In this document: positions 17,301 through 25,139 of the stretch, piece after piece
Position numbering within the stretch: position 1 is the first letter of the stretch
How the letters are laid out: each line of letters starts with the position of its first letter
Assembly (NCBI GenBank): GCA_002256395.1
Contig: NKJG01000001.1
Location: forward strand, 496,001 to 560,000
Length of the DNA stretch: 64,000 nt
Reading direction: 5' to 3'
DNA from: Bacteroidetes bacterium B1(2017)
Lineage (GTDB): Bacteria; Bacteroidota; Bacteroidia; UKL13-3
Translations under genes and position numbers: made by a program
Notes under the pieces: generated by a model
What the model saw: the letters and a program-made list of their open reading frames with translations, nothing else
Told to the model about the DNA's origin: nothing
Databases searched by the model: none

Positions 17301-20300
17301 TGTTGTTGCAGAGGTAAATCCAGAACTTGCCGACATACCTTGCCAGTCTACCCATCCATCTAATTGGCATGGAGTATTATCATGTCTATCTGCAAATGAA
17401 TCGTAGTTAATTAAGATAACAGTTCTTTGACCGCAATCTGGGTAAGTACCTGCATTTTGAACTGGAGATGCACTGTTATCAAAAACAATTTGTGGGTTAC
17501 CACCTTTTTCACCGTCATATAAACCTGGGCAAATTCTTCCTTTTTGTCCAACACCATAGGCATCGGCACTTGCTAAAGGTAATTGCACGGTAGCTTCGCC
17601 ACCACAATCAAAGAAATCTACCACAAATTCATCATCCTTAACCATGATATATTTACCCGAACCATCACTTAAAATTGGATACGGTTTAAAATCATACACT
17701 AAACCTAGGTATACCTTATCAATTAATAGAGTAGCATTGCCACCACCAGTTGTAATGGTTACGATATCTCCACTCTTATATCCTATTCCTGTATGTAATA
17801 CAACAGCACTTGTAACAGCACCTGCTCCATTTACAGTAATACCAACCCTTAAACCAACACCAGATCCACCAGTTGTAGGTACATAGGTACTTGCTGCGTA
17901 ACCAGTACCTGCATTAATAATTTTTACTGAAGAAACTAATGAGTCAATTCCTTTTGGAGTTGAAGTTGTACTAAAGGTATCACTAACATGTATAACGGCA
18001 TGGCCAACGGTAGTATCTGTTCTCTGTTGAATAACAATTTTACCACCAACCATATTTATACGAGTTAAACTTTTCATAGGATCATCCGACTGGTTGTTGA
18101 ATGAATCTCTTTCGTACAGTTTAACAGTATAACAGGCTTCAACCGAACGTTTAAAGAAGTATTCGTATAAAGTCATAGATGAGCCTGGAAGCTTCATATT
18201 ACCTCTATAGTTGGCTCTATTTTGTCCATTAGGTAAGAACCCACTTAAGCGTGGCACTAAAAATCCACTGGTATCTACACGGGTTCCAGGAGGAATAGTT
18301 AAGGCTGTTTGACCCATAGAACTTGCGAATGGATCAGGAATCATACCATTTAAGATGATTGGTCTGTTTGGATTGATATCAGCAGGCCACATTTTTCCTA
18401 AAGTATCTATTCGCGATGGAGTAACACCAGCAGAATACATTGGTAATCCCCATGGTGCCGAATCTAATTTATGAACCAAAAATCTTGGATTTCCCGCACC
18501 ACCTAATGGTTTAGTAGGATCATTTGTCCAATTAGTTGAATCATATGGTGGGAAGTCATGTCCATAATAATACCATCTGTAAATATCACTCCATTTTTGG
18601 TATTGGTGAATTGGCAAGGTATCATGCGAGAACGCACAATTTACACGACCAGGATACACCACACCACCAGTAATAAATCTACCAAGTGTTCTGTTGAACA
18701 TATCATTGGCAGTTGTATAAGGCTCTAAACCTGCTCTAGACGCTGCTGGGTTAGGAGTTGAGAAAGAAGTACAACGTGGGGCAAAATTATCTGCAAAATC
18801 CCAACGTATGTATAAGTTGTTAGATTGGTATGCATTGGTAGCATTGGTAAATTCAACCGGGAATGTAGGTCCACACTGATTTTTCAATGCTGGATTCATC
18901 TTCACATTTTTCGGTGGATCTTCAACCTGAGCCAATGGACCTAATACGTTCACACCATATCCTTGTAATTGGCTTTCACGTTTTTTGAAAGTAGCTTTTG
19001 TAGGATCGTTGTTAAACCATTTCCAATAGCTAACAATACTATCTCTAGGAATTCCATTTGCACCCATAATCCATCTAAATTGGGCAATACTATCTGTGGC
19101 CTTAAAGAAGTAACCATTAATAGTATTAATGTTTGGATTTACAATTGGCGGTGGAGCATATTGGGTATCGCTTAATTGAGCAGTATCTATACGCGACCAA
19201 AAGTTAATTGTTTTTACTGGTTGGCCAGGACAAGCAACATATAATACAGGGAAATAATGCCCCATACCTTGGTAACGGTAACAAGGAGTTACCTCATTTA
19301 ATTTTTTATCAGAACCAGGCGGATTTGCATTTGGATCGGCAAAATCCCAAAGCAATTGTATTTGAGAATTTACCCCTTGCAGTGGGTAATTATTATATAA
19401 ACACAATCCGGCAAGATTTCTATTCATTAAACACACACTATCTGCTATGGTATCATTGCTATTATTTCTTCGGCTTCTAATATCATAACGTAATACAATG
19501 TTCTCAGGCAATTGATTACCTGAAGTAGAAAAATCAAAGGTATCGGCACAATTGAAACGCTTATGGCGAACAATTAAACGAGGATTGAACACCCCATTTT
19601 TAGTATACTTATAGGTAAAGGCTTGCCATCTATTTGTTGAATCGGTAACAGCTAAAGAGCTATTTACTTCTTGAGGCTTAATTGGGTTCGAAGATGTCCA
19701 AACACTATCATCACCATATTCCCATCTAAACCACATTAAATCGGAAGTAGAAACAGGAGTATTATTTACAAAAATATAAGGAGTAGTATCACATTTTGGA
19801 ATACCAGAAACGGTAAATCTAGGGTTGATATTTGGTGCAACAAACACATATTTAAACGCCTTGGTTTCGCAACCACCAACATCGGTAGTAGTTAAACCTA
19901 CGTTGAACCTACGATTACCTTGTCCAAAGAAATGGCAAGTGGTAGATCCTGGTGCAATCAAATTACTATCTCCATCTCCATATGAGAGGATTTCCAATCT
20001 TAATGGCAAACTAGGATAAGGACCAGGTGCAGTTAAGTCTTTAAAACAATATTGATTGTATTTAAAACACTGAGAGTCTAGTGAAACTAAACTAAAATTT
20101 GCAATAGGTCTGTTGTAAACAGTATCCCAATAAGAAGTAACAATAGGAGCTCTGTTTGAGAACCTAGCTGTTACAGTAATATTGTAAACACCTGCTGCTC
20201 CATATTGGTAAGTTCTGGTATTTGATACCGGTTTACCAACATTATTAATACTCGAATCTCCATTACCCCAATCAAATCGATAAGAAGTAACATCGTTTAC

Positions 20301-20456
20301 ACTTGCACCTGAAAGGTACACATCAATTTGCATGGGATTACCCAAACAAACCACCCGTGGCTGCACGTCGAGCGTAATCGACTGCGCATAGACTGATGTG
20401 ACACTGAGCCAGCAAACAGTCAATAAAGCCAATTTAGTAAATAATCGTTTCATCAT
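14313..20456 (-). CDS. Giant PKD-domain surface protein with type B T9SS sorting domain
   Basis: The 2047-residue protein starts with a signal peptide (about 1-25, ending VYAQ) and should be secreted to the cell surface. Several PKD-like beta-sandwiches are visible, each with a WGDG- or FDWGNGDS-type turn (about 30-115, 120-210, 215-310, 1220-1300, 1590-1680 and 1700-1790). A glycine-rich module near 842-915 is unlike the rest. The end (about 1955-2047) is a type B (CHU_C, gliding-motility associated) sorting domain: NVFTPNKDGVNDVFHIKI, IWNRWGGQVFE and a terminal RGTITLIRD. Such proteins are adhesins or surface-layer components; no catalytic motif was seen. It lies 72 bases downstream of the sigma/anti-sigma pair on the same strand and may belong to that transcription unit. 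Confidence 0.85.
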   Translation of the reverse strand: MMKRLFTKLALLTVCWLSVTSVYAQSITLDVQPRVVCLGNPMQIDVYLSGASVNDVTSYRFDWGNGDSSINNVGKPVSNTRTYQYGAAGVYNITVTARFSNRAPIVTSYWDTVYNRPIANFSLVSLDSQCFKYNQYCFKDLTAPGPYPSLPLRLEILSYGDGDSNLIAPGSTTCHFFGQGNRRFNVGLTTTDVGGCETKAFKYVFVAPNINPRFTVSGIPKCDTTPYIFVNNTPVSTSDLMWFRWEYGDDSVWTSSNPIKPQEVNSSLAVTDSTNRWQAFTYKYTKNGVFNPRLIVRHKRFNCADTFDFSTSGNQLPENIVLRYDIRSRRNNSNDTIADSVCLMNRNLAGLCLYNNYPLQGVNSQIQLLWDFADPNANPPGSDKKLNEVTPCYRYQGMGHYFPVLYVACPGQPVKTINFWSRIDTAQLSDTQYAPPPIVNPNINTINGYFFKATDSIAQFRWIMGANGIPRDSIVSYWKWFNNDPTKATFKKRESQLQGYGVNVLGPLAQVEDPPKNVKMNPALKNQCGPTFPVEFTNATNAYQSNNLYIRWDFADNFAPRCTSFSTPNPAASRAGLEPYTTANDMFNRTLGRFITGGVVYPGRVNCAFSHDTLPIHQYQKWSDIYRWYYYGHDFPPYDSTNWTNDPTKPLGGAGNPRFLVHKLDSAPWGLPMYSAGVTPSRIDTLGKMWPADINPNRPIILNGMIPDPFASSMGQTALTIPPGTRVDTSGFLVPRLSGFLPNGQNRANYRGNMKLPGSSMTLYEYFFKRSVEACYTVKLYERDSFNNQSDDPMKSLTRINMVGGKIVIQQRTDTTVGHAVIHVSDTFSTTSTPKGIDSLVSSVKIINAGTGYAASTYVPTTGGSGVGLRVGITVNGAGAVTSAVVLHTGIGYKSGDIVTITTGGGNATLLIDKVYLGLVYDFKPYPILSDGSGKYIMVKDDEFVVDFFDCGGEATVQLPLASADAYGVGQKGRICPGLYDGEKGGNPQIVFDNSASPVQNAGTYPDCGQRTVILINYDSFADRHDNTPCQLDGWVDWQGMSASSGFTSATTGGGNVWPNFWTNINFGPPPAAWTSASGAINFTHYQPAKDIPWPFTHSPQDRNGYVTIGIQVGNGVGSYQCLSQTVWYHNFFHFITLATEFTYRKVGGYPVYGNPSRLPSQDFTYDTAKFYIQINPAAPPPQLYTANGAYREPWSRLFGKGDILEFEPYAKQQDFVLTDEWVWGDGIVTVDSFYTNKYDTFVKLDPIGHPNDSSYFVANTYPVNRIRYEFETSTFPWTILSTTIPYPVGVKTFNTVRYDTIWQCNDLTHALPPQSITPVNIFIDTAFFIRPVQHQYFMSSYEMPAGPGSNLKKNEITMVQHRMKTTTECLSANERQIVIGVMDTFYMKEGNDMSDGILCVGQTVNFVDSIRYWFPKSGGAYNPSRPLNIPAGEEPLLRFLDMHGAGMANWPIDSIKTYPNVTKVVSTIATSCPTGWYFVSQGTAPNNYNFCIKIDTNFYERIYWDFESDGVIDYAGKNPSHKFDQPGRFKVSMISRDTVGYFDTCSMFLDVVKPVAHFNSQKIFACSDPTIFHDSSYIMDGCYATTGFSCDQIKERRWWFGDYGYGKDDYRSILTDPFYPYRKNGWYRVQEVIETNQGCFDTTFKDIYISGPRPRIKLLSDTLGCVPYTIRVVSYPNDSGNIAATRSTLIRSGRSDGGYNAISTQNPDTITITYDAEGVYYLTAVGYDQNPPVLSTCPPIVLPDTVNGFEKPIKIYVKNPYFVGMETSKDKVCVGEVFEVKNTSDMDTITKFRMYAYNEDFTAIADTAFKTNFDKDSTFKYLFYQPGVYNLVMHSTRFIPNTPPCESRDTVQVTALKAKADLKIDSIGLPKYNVWNMSDSSKASSYYWRVYNADGTTERTSVFVPSNDDPNYHLGVIDFKNDTGNFWVCVWAMTAGVDNCYDSACKMITNTFTIDIDIPNVFTPNKDGVNDVFHIKIKGEELYDLKIWNRWGGQVFETTDPTKMWNGTTNNTGAENPEGTYYFVFRYKLRTQAEQTVRGTITLIRD

Positions 20457-20528
20457 ATATAGTTTATTCGTTTTTCGTAATATTATAATTTTGCTAACCT
20501 ACAATTTTATTCTCTAAAAATCCAGTCC

Positions 20529-21428
20529 CTAGCGCACCAGGTTGATAAATCCCCCTTTTGTTTTGGCACTCTCCATCTTACCTGCTTGATAGTCAAGAAT
20601 GAACACATATTGACCACCATCGCAATCCACACCAGATTTGAAATTTGCACCATTCCAAAAATGATCCAATTGATCTGTTTCAAATACCAATTGGCCCCTA
20701 GAATCCATTATTTTCAAATGGAAATAGGTGGCGTTTTCTAATCTAATTTCCCAAGTATCATTCTTTCCATCGCCATCTGGGCTAAACGCATTTCCAAATT
20801 CTGGCTCTATAAATGAGCTAACTTGATTTGCATTATCTGCCTTATCAACCTTTGGATGTTTTATAATTTGAACCTCTTGGCTTGTTTTAGTTTCTTCCTT
20901 GTTTGACTTGCTTGGTTCAGGCAAAATAGGTTTTGGTGAAACTACTGTGGCAGTTGTTGGAGTTGAACTTACTGGAATCAACTCTCTCGGAGTTTCTGCT
21001 TGATTTACATTTTGCCCCTTTGGTTCTGCGCCTTTAATTTCTGAAGTAGCACTTAATTTTTTAATTTCAGGTGTACTTTGGTTCAAAACCAGGTCTGAAC
21101 CAACACTTGGTGCAGGAATTTCATCCGGTACAACTTCTTGAGTTGTAGAATTTACTTGGACACTATTGTCTAGAGTTTTGTTTGAACTAGGCACCGCAAA
21201 ATAAATTGCTCCAAGCAAAGCTGGTACGCTTAAAATGGCTGCCACTTTAGCTCCAATGCTTAAACCCTTTATGCTCTGAACCAATTTACTACTAGAACCT
21301 ACAGACGATGACGGAGGAGTTGCTTGAACGTGTTGTTCAATAAAATCCCAAGCATCTGCTGGAGGCGTTGGTTCAAAATGCTCAAGGCCCTTTTGAAGGA
21401 TTTGATCTATGTGATTATTTGTTTCCAA
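20529..21428 (-). CDS. Putative anti-sigma factor with periplasmic CHU_C-like domain
   Basis: The 299-residue protein has no signal peptide. A soluble N-terminus (about 1-50, with ADAWDFIEQH) is followed by one membrane segment (about 57-79). A long Ser/Pro/Thr/Lys-rich linker comes next (about 80-205). The C-terminal domain (about 213-299) closely resembles T9SS type B sorting domains: FGNAFSPDGDGKNDTWEI, LKIMDSRGQLVFE, and a terminal GGFINLVR. The gene starts three bases after the ECF sigma gene. The inferred topology is N-in, C-out, as for anti-sigma factors, so the sorting-like domain would face the periplasm as a sensor rather than act as an export tag. I do not see a classical zinc anti-sigma motif, so the anti-sigma role rests on gene order and topology. 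Confidence 0.6.
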   Translation of the reverse strand: METNNHIDQILQKGLEHFEPTPPADAWDFIEQHVQATPPSSSVGSSSKLVQSIKGLSIGAKVAAILSVPALLGAIYFAVPSSNKTLDNSVQVNSTTQEVVPDEIPAPSVGSDLVLNQSTPEIKKLSATSEIKGAEPKGQNVNQAETPRELIPVSSTPTTATVVSPKPILPEPSKSNKEETKTSQEVQIIKHPKVDKADNANQVSSFIEPEFGNAFSPDGDGKNDTWEIRLENATYFHLKIMDSRGQLVFETDQLDHFWNGANFKSGVDCDGGQYVFILDYQAGKMESAKTKGGFINLVR

Positions 21429-21431
21429 AAT

Positions 21432-22025
21432 CTATTTTTTTTCTTCGTTTAATTGGTTCCAAGTTTGAATAAATATTGCCCTGGCTCTAGAAAGTTGACT
21501 CTTTGAAGTTCCTTCATTTATACCAAGCATTTCGGCAATTTCGGCATGACTATATCCTTCTATTATAAACAAGTTTAATACTGTTCTATAACCAGGAGCC
21601 ATTGCGTTTAATACAGTTAGAATTTCCTTTTGAGTAATCTTTTCCAAGGCTTGCGAAGATTGAGCTACTGAATAGGCCTCCTCCACATCGCTTTGTTGCT
21701 GATATACCTTATTTACACGGTAATGCTCCAAGGCTGTATTAATAAAAATGCGCTTCATCCATCCTTCCAAAGAACCTTTGCCTGTATACTGAGTTAGTTT
21801 GCCAAATACCTTTATAAACCCATCCTGCAAAATATCCTTTGCATCTTCTTTGGTATTGCTGTAGCGCAAACAAACCGCATACATGCTACTGCTAAAGTGT
21901 TGGTAAAAATCCTTCTGGGATTTTACCTCCTTTCTTAAACTCCCTTGTATTATTTTCTCATCAAGTTGCTTGTTCACTTTCACAGTCTTATTTAGCAGAT
22001 GGTAACTTTTGGTTGAAGGTTGCAA
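21432..22025 (-). CDS. ECF-family RNA polymerase sigma factor
   Basis: The protein has up to 197 residues and shows region 2 (YAVCLRYSNTKEDAKDILQDG, GWMKRIFINTALEHYR) and region 4 (GYRTVLNLFIIEGYSHAEIA with SKSQLSRAR), typical of extracytoplasmic-function sigma factors. These direct RNA polymerase to specific promoters when released from an anti-sigma factor. No ATG is available at the 5' end of the frame: candidate starts are TTG at 22025, GTG at 21983 or GTG at 21977. A 15-codon frame with its own ATG (22035) overlaps the beginning and stops four bases before the first GTG. The next gene, three bases downstream, encodes the likely anti-sigma partner. Confidence 0.88.
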   Translation of the reverse strand: MQPSTKSYHLLNKTVKVNKQLDEKIIQGSLRKEVKSQKDFYQHFSSSMYAVCLRYSNTKEDAKDILQDGFIKVFGKLTQYTGKGSLEGWMKRIFINTALEHYRVNKVYQQQSDVEEAYSVAQSSQALEKITQKEILTVLNAMAPGYRTVLNLFIIEGYSHAEIAEMLGINEGTSKSQLSRARAIFIQTWNQLNEEKK

Positions 22026-22118
22026 TGGTCTTCATTTTTTTCTTAATTATTCGTTAAAGACCTGATTTTACGATAAAATCTCAAAAAAATTGTAATTTAG
22101 ACCTTCAATAATTTCCGA

Positions 22119-24917
22119 TTGAACCAATCAAAAGCCATACTATTTCTTTTCCTTATTCTACCTATTTGGGCAAGTTCTCAAAAGGCCCAAGTAAACTCGC
22201 TTACAGACTTATACGAGTTCACAGAGAATAAAGGTCAGTGGCACCCAAATATACTTTTTAGAACCCAACAAAACGCCTTGGACTTACAAATTGGGAAAGA
22301 TTTTATTAATTATTATTTTTTTGAACCCACTCAAATTAAAGCTATTTCAGAATTGGCTCACCACCATAAAACTCCTTTAGCTTTTGATTCTCTGTCTGTT
22401 TATGGTTTGCGTTTGCAGTTTTTAAATGCACTCCCAGCCAATCCTATTCTTAATAAACCAAAACCTCATTACTATAATTTTTACCAAGGAACAGATCAAA
22501 CTCATTGGGTTCATGGCGCAAAAGCCTCTACAGATATTGGGCTGAACCAACTGTATGCCGGCATAGATTTGCACATTCATTCGGCCAAAAACCAACTCAA
22601 ATATGAATTTTGGCTTGAACCTAAAGCGAATATCAACAACATTCAAATTGAAATTAGTGGTGCCAAAAAAATCTACACAGAGTACGGCGACTTATACATT
22701 GAAACCCCATTTGCCAAACTACGCGAGCAAAAGCCATTTGCCTACCAAGTTATTGATGGCAAACAAGTTCAGGTAGATGTATGGTACGTAATAAAAGGTA
22801 ATACCCTTTCTTTTGAAACGAACGAAACCTACCAAAGTAAATATCCCTTGGTTATCGACCCCGAAATTATTTTCCTTACCTATTCTGGCTCTAGTGTAGA
22901 CAATTTTGGCTTTACTGCTACACCTGGCGAAAACGGAACCATGTATGCGGGTGGTATTGCCACAGGTCCTTATTCAAATATTCCATTTGGTAAATACCCA
23001 TGTACCGCCGACGCTTTTCAAATAGGTTATGCAGGTGGTGGCTTTTCGGAAGGAGATTTATTTAACTTCCCTTGTGATATTACATTTAACAAGTATAATG
23101 CAGATGGAACAACACTTCTATATGCTACCTATTTAGGTGGTGCAAACAATGAATTGCCTACTAGTTTAGTCATCGACAAAGACAATAACCTTATTTTGAT
23201 GGGAAATTCCTATTCAAATAATTATCCAACCACATCGAATGCGTATGATAAGATTGCCAATGGAAAAATGGATTTTATTGTAACTAAATTTAATTCTGCA
23301 GGGGTAATTCAAGCATCTACTTATATTGGAGGTGATTCTAATGATGCCATCAACCTAAATAAAACAACCAATTTCTTCTATGGAGATCAATATAGAAGCG
23401 ATGTAACAAGCGATGATCAAGGTAATATTATAGTTGTGGGCGTAAGTCAATCACCAAATTTTCCTACCACAGCTAGTGTTATACAAACAACCCTAAGTGG
23501 AACCCAAGATGGGGTTGTGTTTAAAATGAACCCCGATTTAAGCGTTTTAAAATGGAGCACCTATATTGGTGGAAGTGGAATTGATGCTTTTTATAGCATC
23601 GATATTGGACCAAACAAACAATTATATATTTCTGGTGGCACCTCAAGCCCTACTTTCCCTGGAACAATTGGCCATATGCAGCCAAGTTTTGGAGGCGGGC
23701 AGGCAGATGGAATTATTTGTATACTCGATTCTAATGCCAAAAACATAATTGGCTCAAGCTATTTTGGAACACCTAGTTACGACCAAATTTTTAACCTAGA
23801 AATAGATAAAGACAACCTCATTTATGTGGTAGGCCAAAGTAATGGCACCATCCCAGTAACTCCAGGAAAATACTCTAATCCAAATTCTCATCAATTTATT
23901 GCCTGCATCGATGCTAGCTTGCAAAACAAAATTTGGTCCACTGTTTTTGGCTCAGGCCGCCCAGATGCAGATTTAACCATTAATGCCTTTTTGGTTGACG
24001 ATTGTAAGCGCATTTATGTGAGTTCATGGGGAGGCAATGATGCTTTTGATCACCCAAGTTCAACCAAAGATATGCCTATCACAGAAGATGCTTTTCAAAG
24101 CACCTCTGATGGCAGTGATTTTTATTTAATGTTGCTGAATAAAAATGCAACAGGACTTTTATATGGAACCTATATTGGAGGTCAAAGCCCAATAAATTCT
24201 GGAGACCACGTAGATGGTGGTACATCTAGGTTTGATAAACAAGGTATTGTTTACCAAAGTATGTGTGCTAGTTGTCCAATTCAAAACGTTTTTGGACCAT
24301 TTAGCGATTTAAATACAACACCTAACTCCTATTCTCCTGTTAATAAAAGTCCACGCTGCAGCAATGCCGCTCTTAAATTTGATTTTAGAATAAACAATGC
24401 CAATTTCGATTGGGTTGCCGATACCTGTTCTAGCACTTTTACCTTTTATAACAAAACAAAAAACGCCTCCAATTTCTTCTGGACCTTCCCCGATGGCGAT
24501 ACCAGCTTTCAAGAAAGTCCAACAAAGTTTATTGCTGCAAAATATTTTGGCGATACCATCCGCTTAATAGTTGAATTTGGCACCAATTGCGCCGATACAG
24601 CCTATGGATTTGTAACTTTGCCTGATACTGTGGACGTATTAAAAGTACCCAATGTTTTTACTCCCAACAATGATGGCCTAAACGATTTCTTTGGAATAGA
24701 AGGCATAAGTGGCCAATGTAGCGAAACGGAGGTTTACATTTATAACAGATGGGGCCAGCTTTACTTTGAAGATAAGGTAAGCTATTTTAGATGGGATGGC
24801 AGAGATAAAAAAGGCCAAGAAGCACCCGAAGGCGTTTATTTCTTTATGCTGCATACCAAAAAACTTAATACTGGCCAAGAAGAAGACATTCACGGAACCA
24901 TTACATTAATTCGTTAA
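22119..24917 (+). CDS. SBBP beta-propeller surface protein with type B T9SS sorting domain
   Basis: The 932-residue protein begins with TTG at 22119. A stop lies in frame at 22098-22100 and no ATG follows it, so a non-ATG start is required. The signal peptide is about 1-20 (ending ASSQ). Residues about 30-245 contain the TENKGQWHPNI segment, found N-terminal to SBBP repeats in Bacteroidota. About 250-700 hold beta-propeller (SBBP) repeats recognisable by YLGG or YIGG strands and DxxGN turns. A PKD-like domain (about 755-835) precedes a type B sorting domain (about 843-932, VPNVFTPNNDGLNDFFGI to HGTITLIR). It should be secreted by the T9SS and exposed on the surface; the function is unknown. 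It is divergent from the ECF sigma gene, with 93 bases between them. Confidence 0.85.
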   Translation: MNQSKAILFLFLILPIWASSQKAQVNSLTDLYEFTENKGQWHPNILFRTQQNALDLQIGKDFINYYFFEPTQIKAISELAHHHKTPLAFDSLSVYGLRLQFLNALPANPILNKPKPHYYNFYQGTDQTHWVHGAKASTDIGLNQLYAGIDLHIHSAKNQLKYEFWLEPKANINNIQIEISGAKKIYTEYGDLYIETPFAKLREQKPFAYQVIDGKQVQVDVWYVIKGNTLSFETNETYQSKYPLVIDPEIIFLTYSGSSVDNFGFTATPGENGTMYAGGIATGPYSNIPFGKYPCTADAFQIGYAGGGFSEGDLFNFPCDITFNKYNADGTTLLYATYLGGANNELPTSLVIDKDNNLILMGNSYSNNYPTTSNAYDKIANGKMDFIVTKFNSAGVIQASTYIGGDSNDAINLNKTTNFFYGDQYRSDVTSDDQGNIIVVGVSQSPNFPTTASVIQTTLSGTQDGVVFKMNPDLSVLKWSTYIGGSGIDAFYSIDIGPNKQLYISGGTSSPTFPGTIGHMQPSFGGGQADGIICILDSNAKNIIGSSYFGTPSYDQIFNLEIDKDNLIYVVGQSNGTIPVTPGKYSNPNSHQFIACIDASLQNKIWSTVFGSGRPDADLTINAFLVDDCKRIYVSSWGGNDAFDHPSSTKDMPITEDAFQSTSDGSDFYLMLLNKNATGLLYGTYIGGQSPINSGDHVDGGTSRFDKQGIVYQSMCASCPIQNVFGPFSDLNTTPNSYSPVNKSPRCSNAALKFDFRINNANFDWVADTCSSTFTFYNKTKNASNFFWTFPDGDTSFQESPTKFIAAKYFGDTIRLIVEFGTNCADTAYGFVTLPDTVDVLKVPNVFTPNNDGLNDFFGIEGISGQCSETEVYIYNRWGQLYFEDKVSYFRWDGRDKKGQEAPEGVYFFMLHTKKLNTGQEEDIHGTITLIR

Positions 24918-25083
24918 AGTAAGTTCGTCTACAAATAATTTAAGGTCCCAAGCTAAAAAGGAAATTGTATTAAAGGCTGAGCCTAAATCCTAAAAGACCT
25001 CTATTTACCAACTCCATTTAAGTTTTAATGTTATCCTTGTTTGAAACTCTTGCAAGATTTAAACCTTTGGGGTAGAACAAAAA

Positions 25084-25109
25084 AAAGGCCATCGTTTCCG
25101 ATAGCCTTT
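25084..25109 (-). terminator. Intrinsic terminator after gldJ
   Basis: An 11-bp stem with one mismatch (25084-25094 with 25099-25109) and a TTTC loop is followed on the minus strand by a run of T. It lies 31 bases beyond the stop of gldJ and may also stop plus-strand transcripts from the propeller gene. Confidence 0.7.
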
Positions 25110-25139
25110 CCTTTGTAAATCAAATTTTCTTACAGAATA

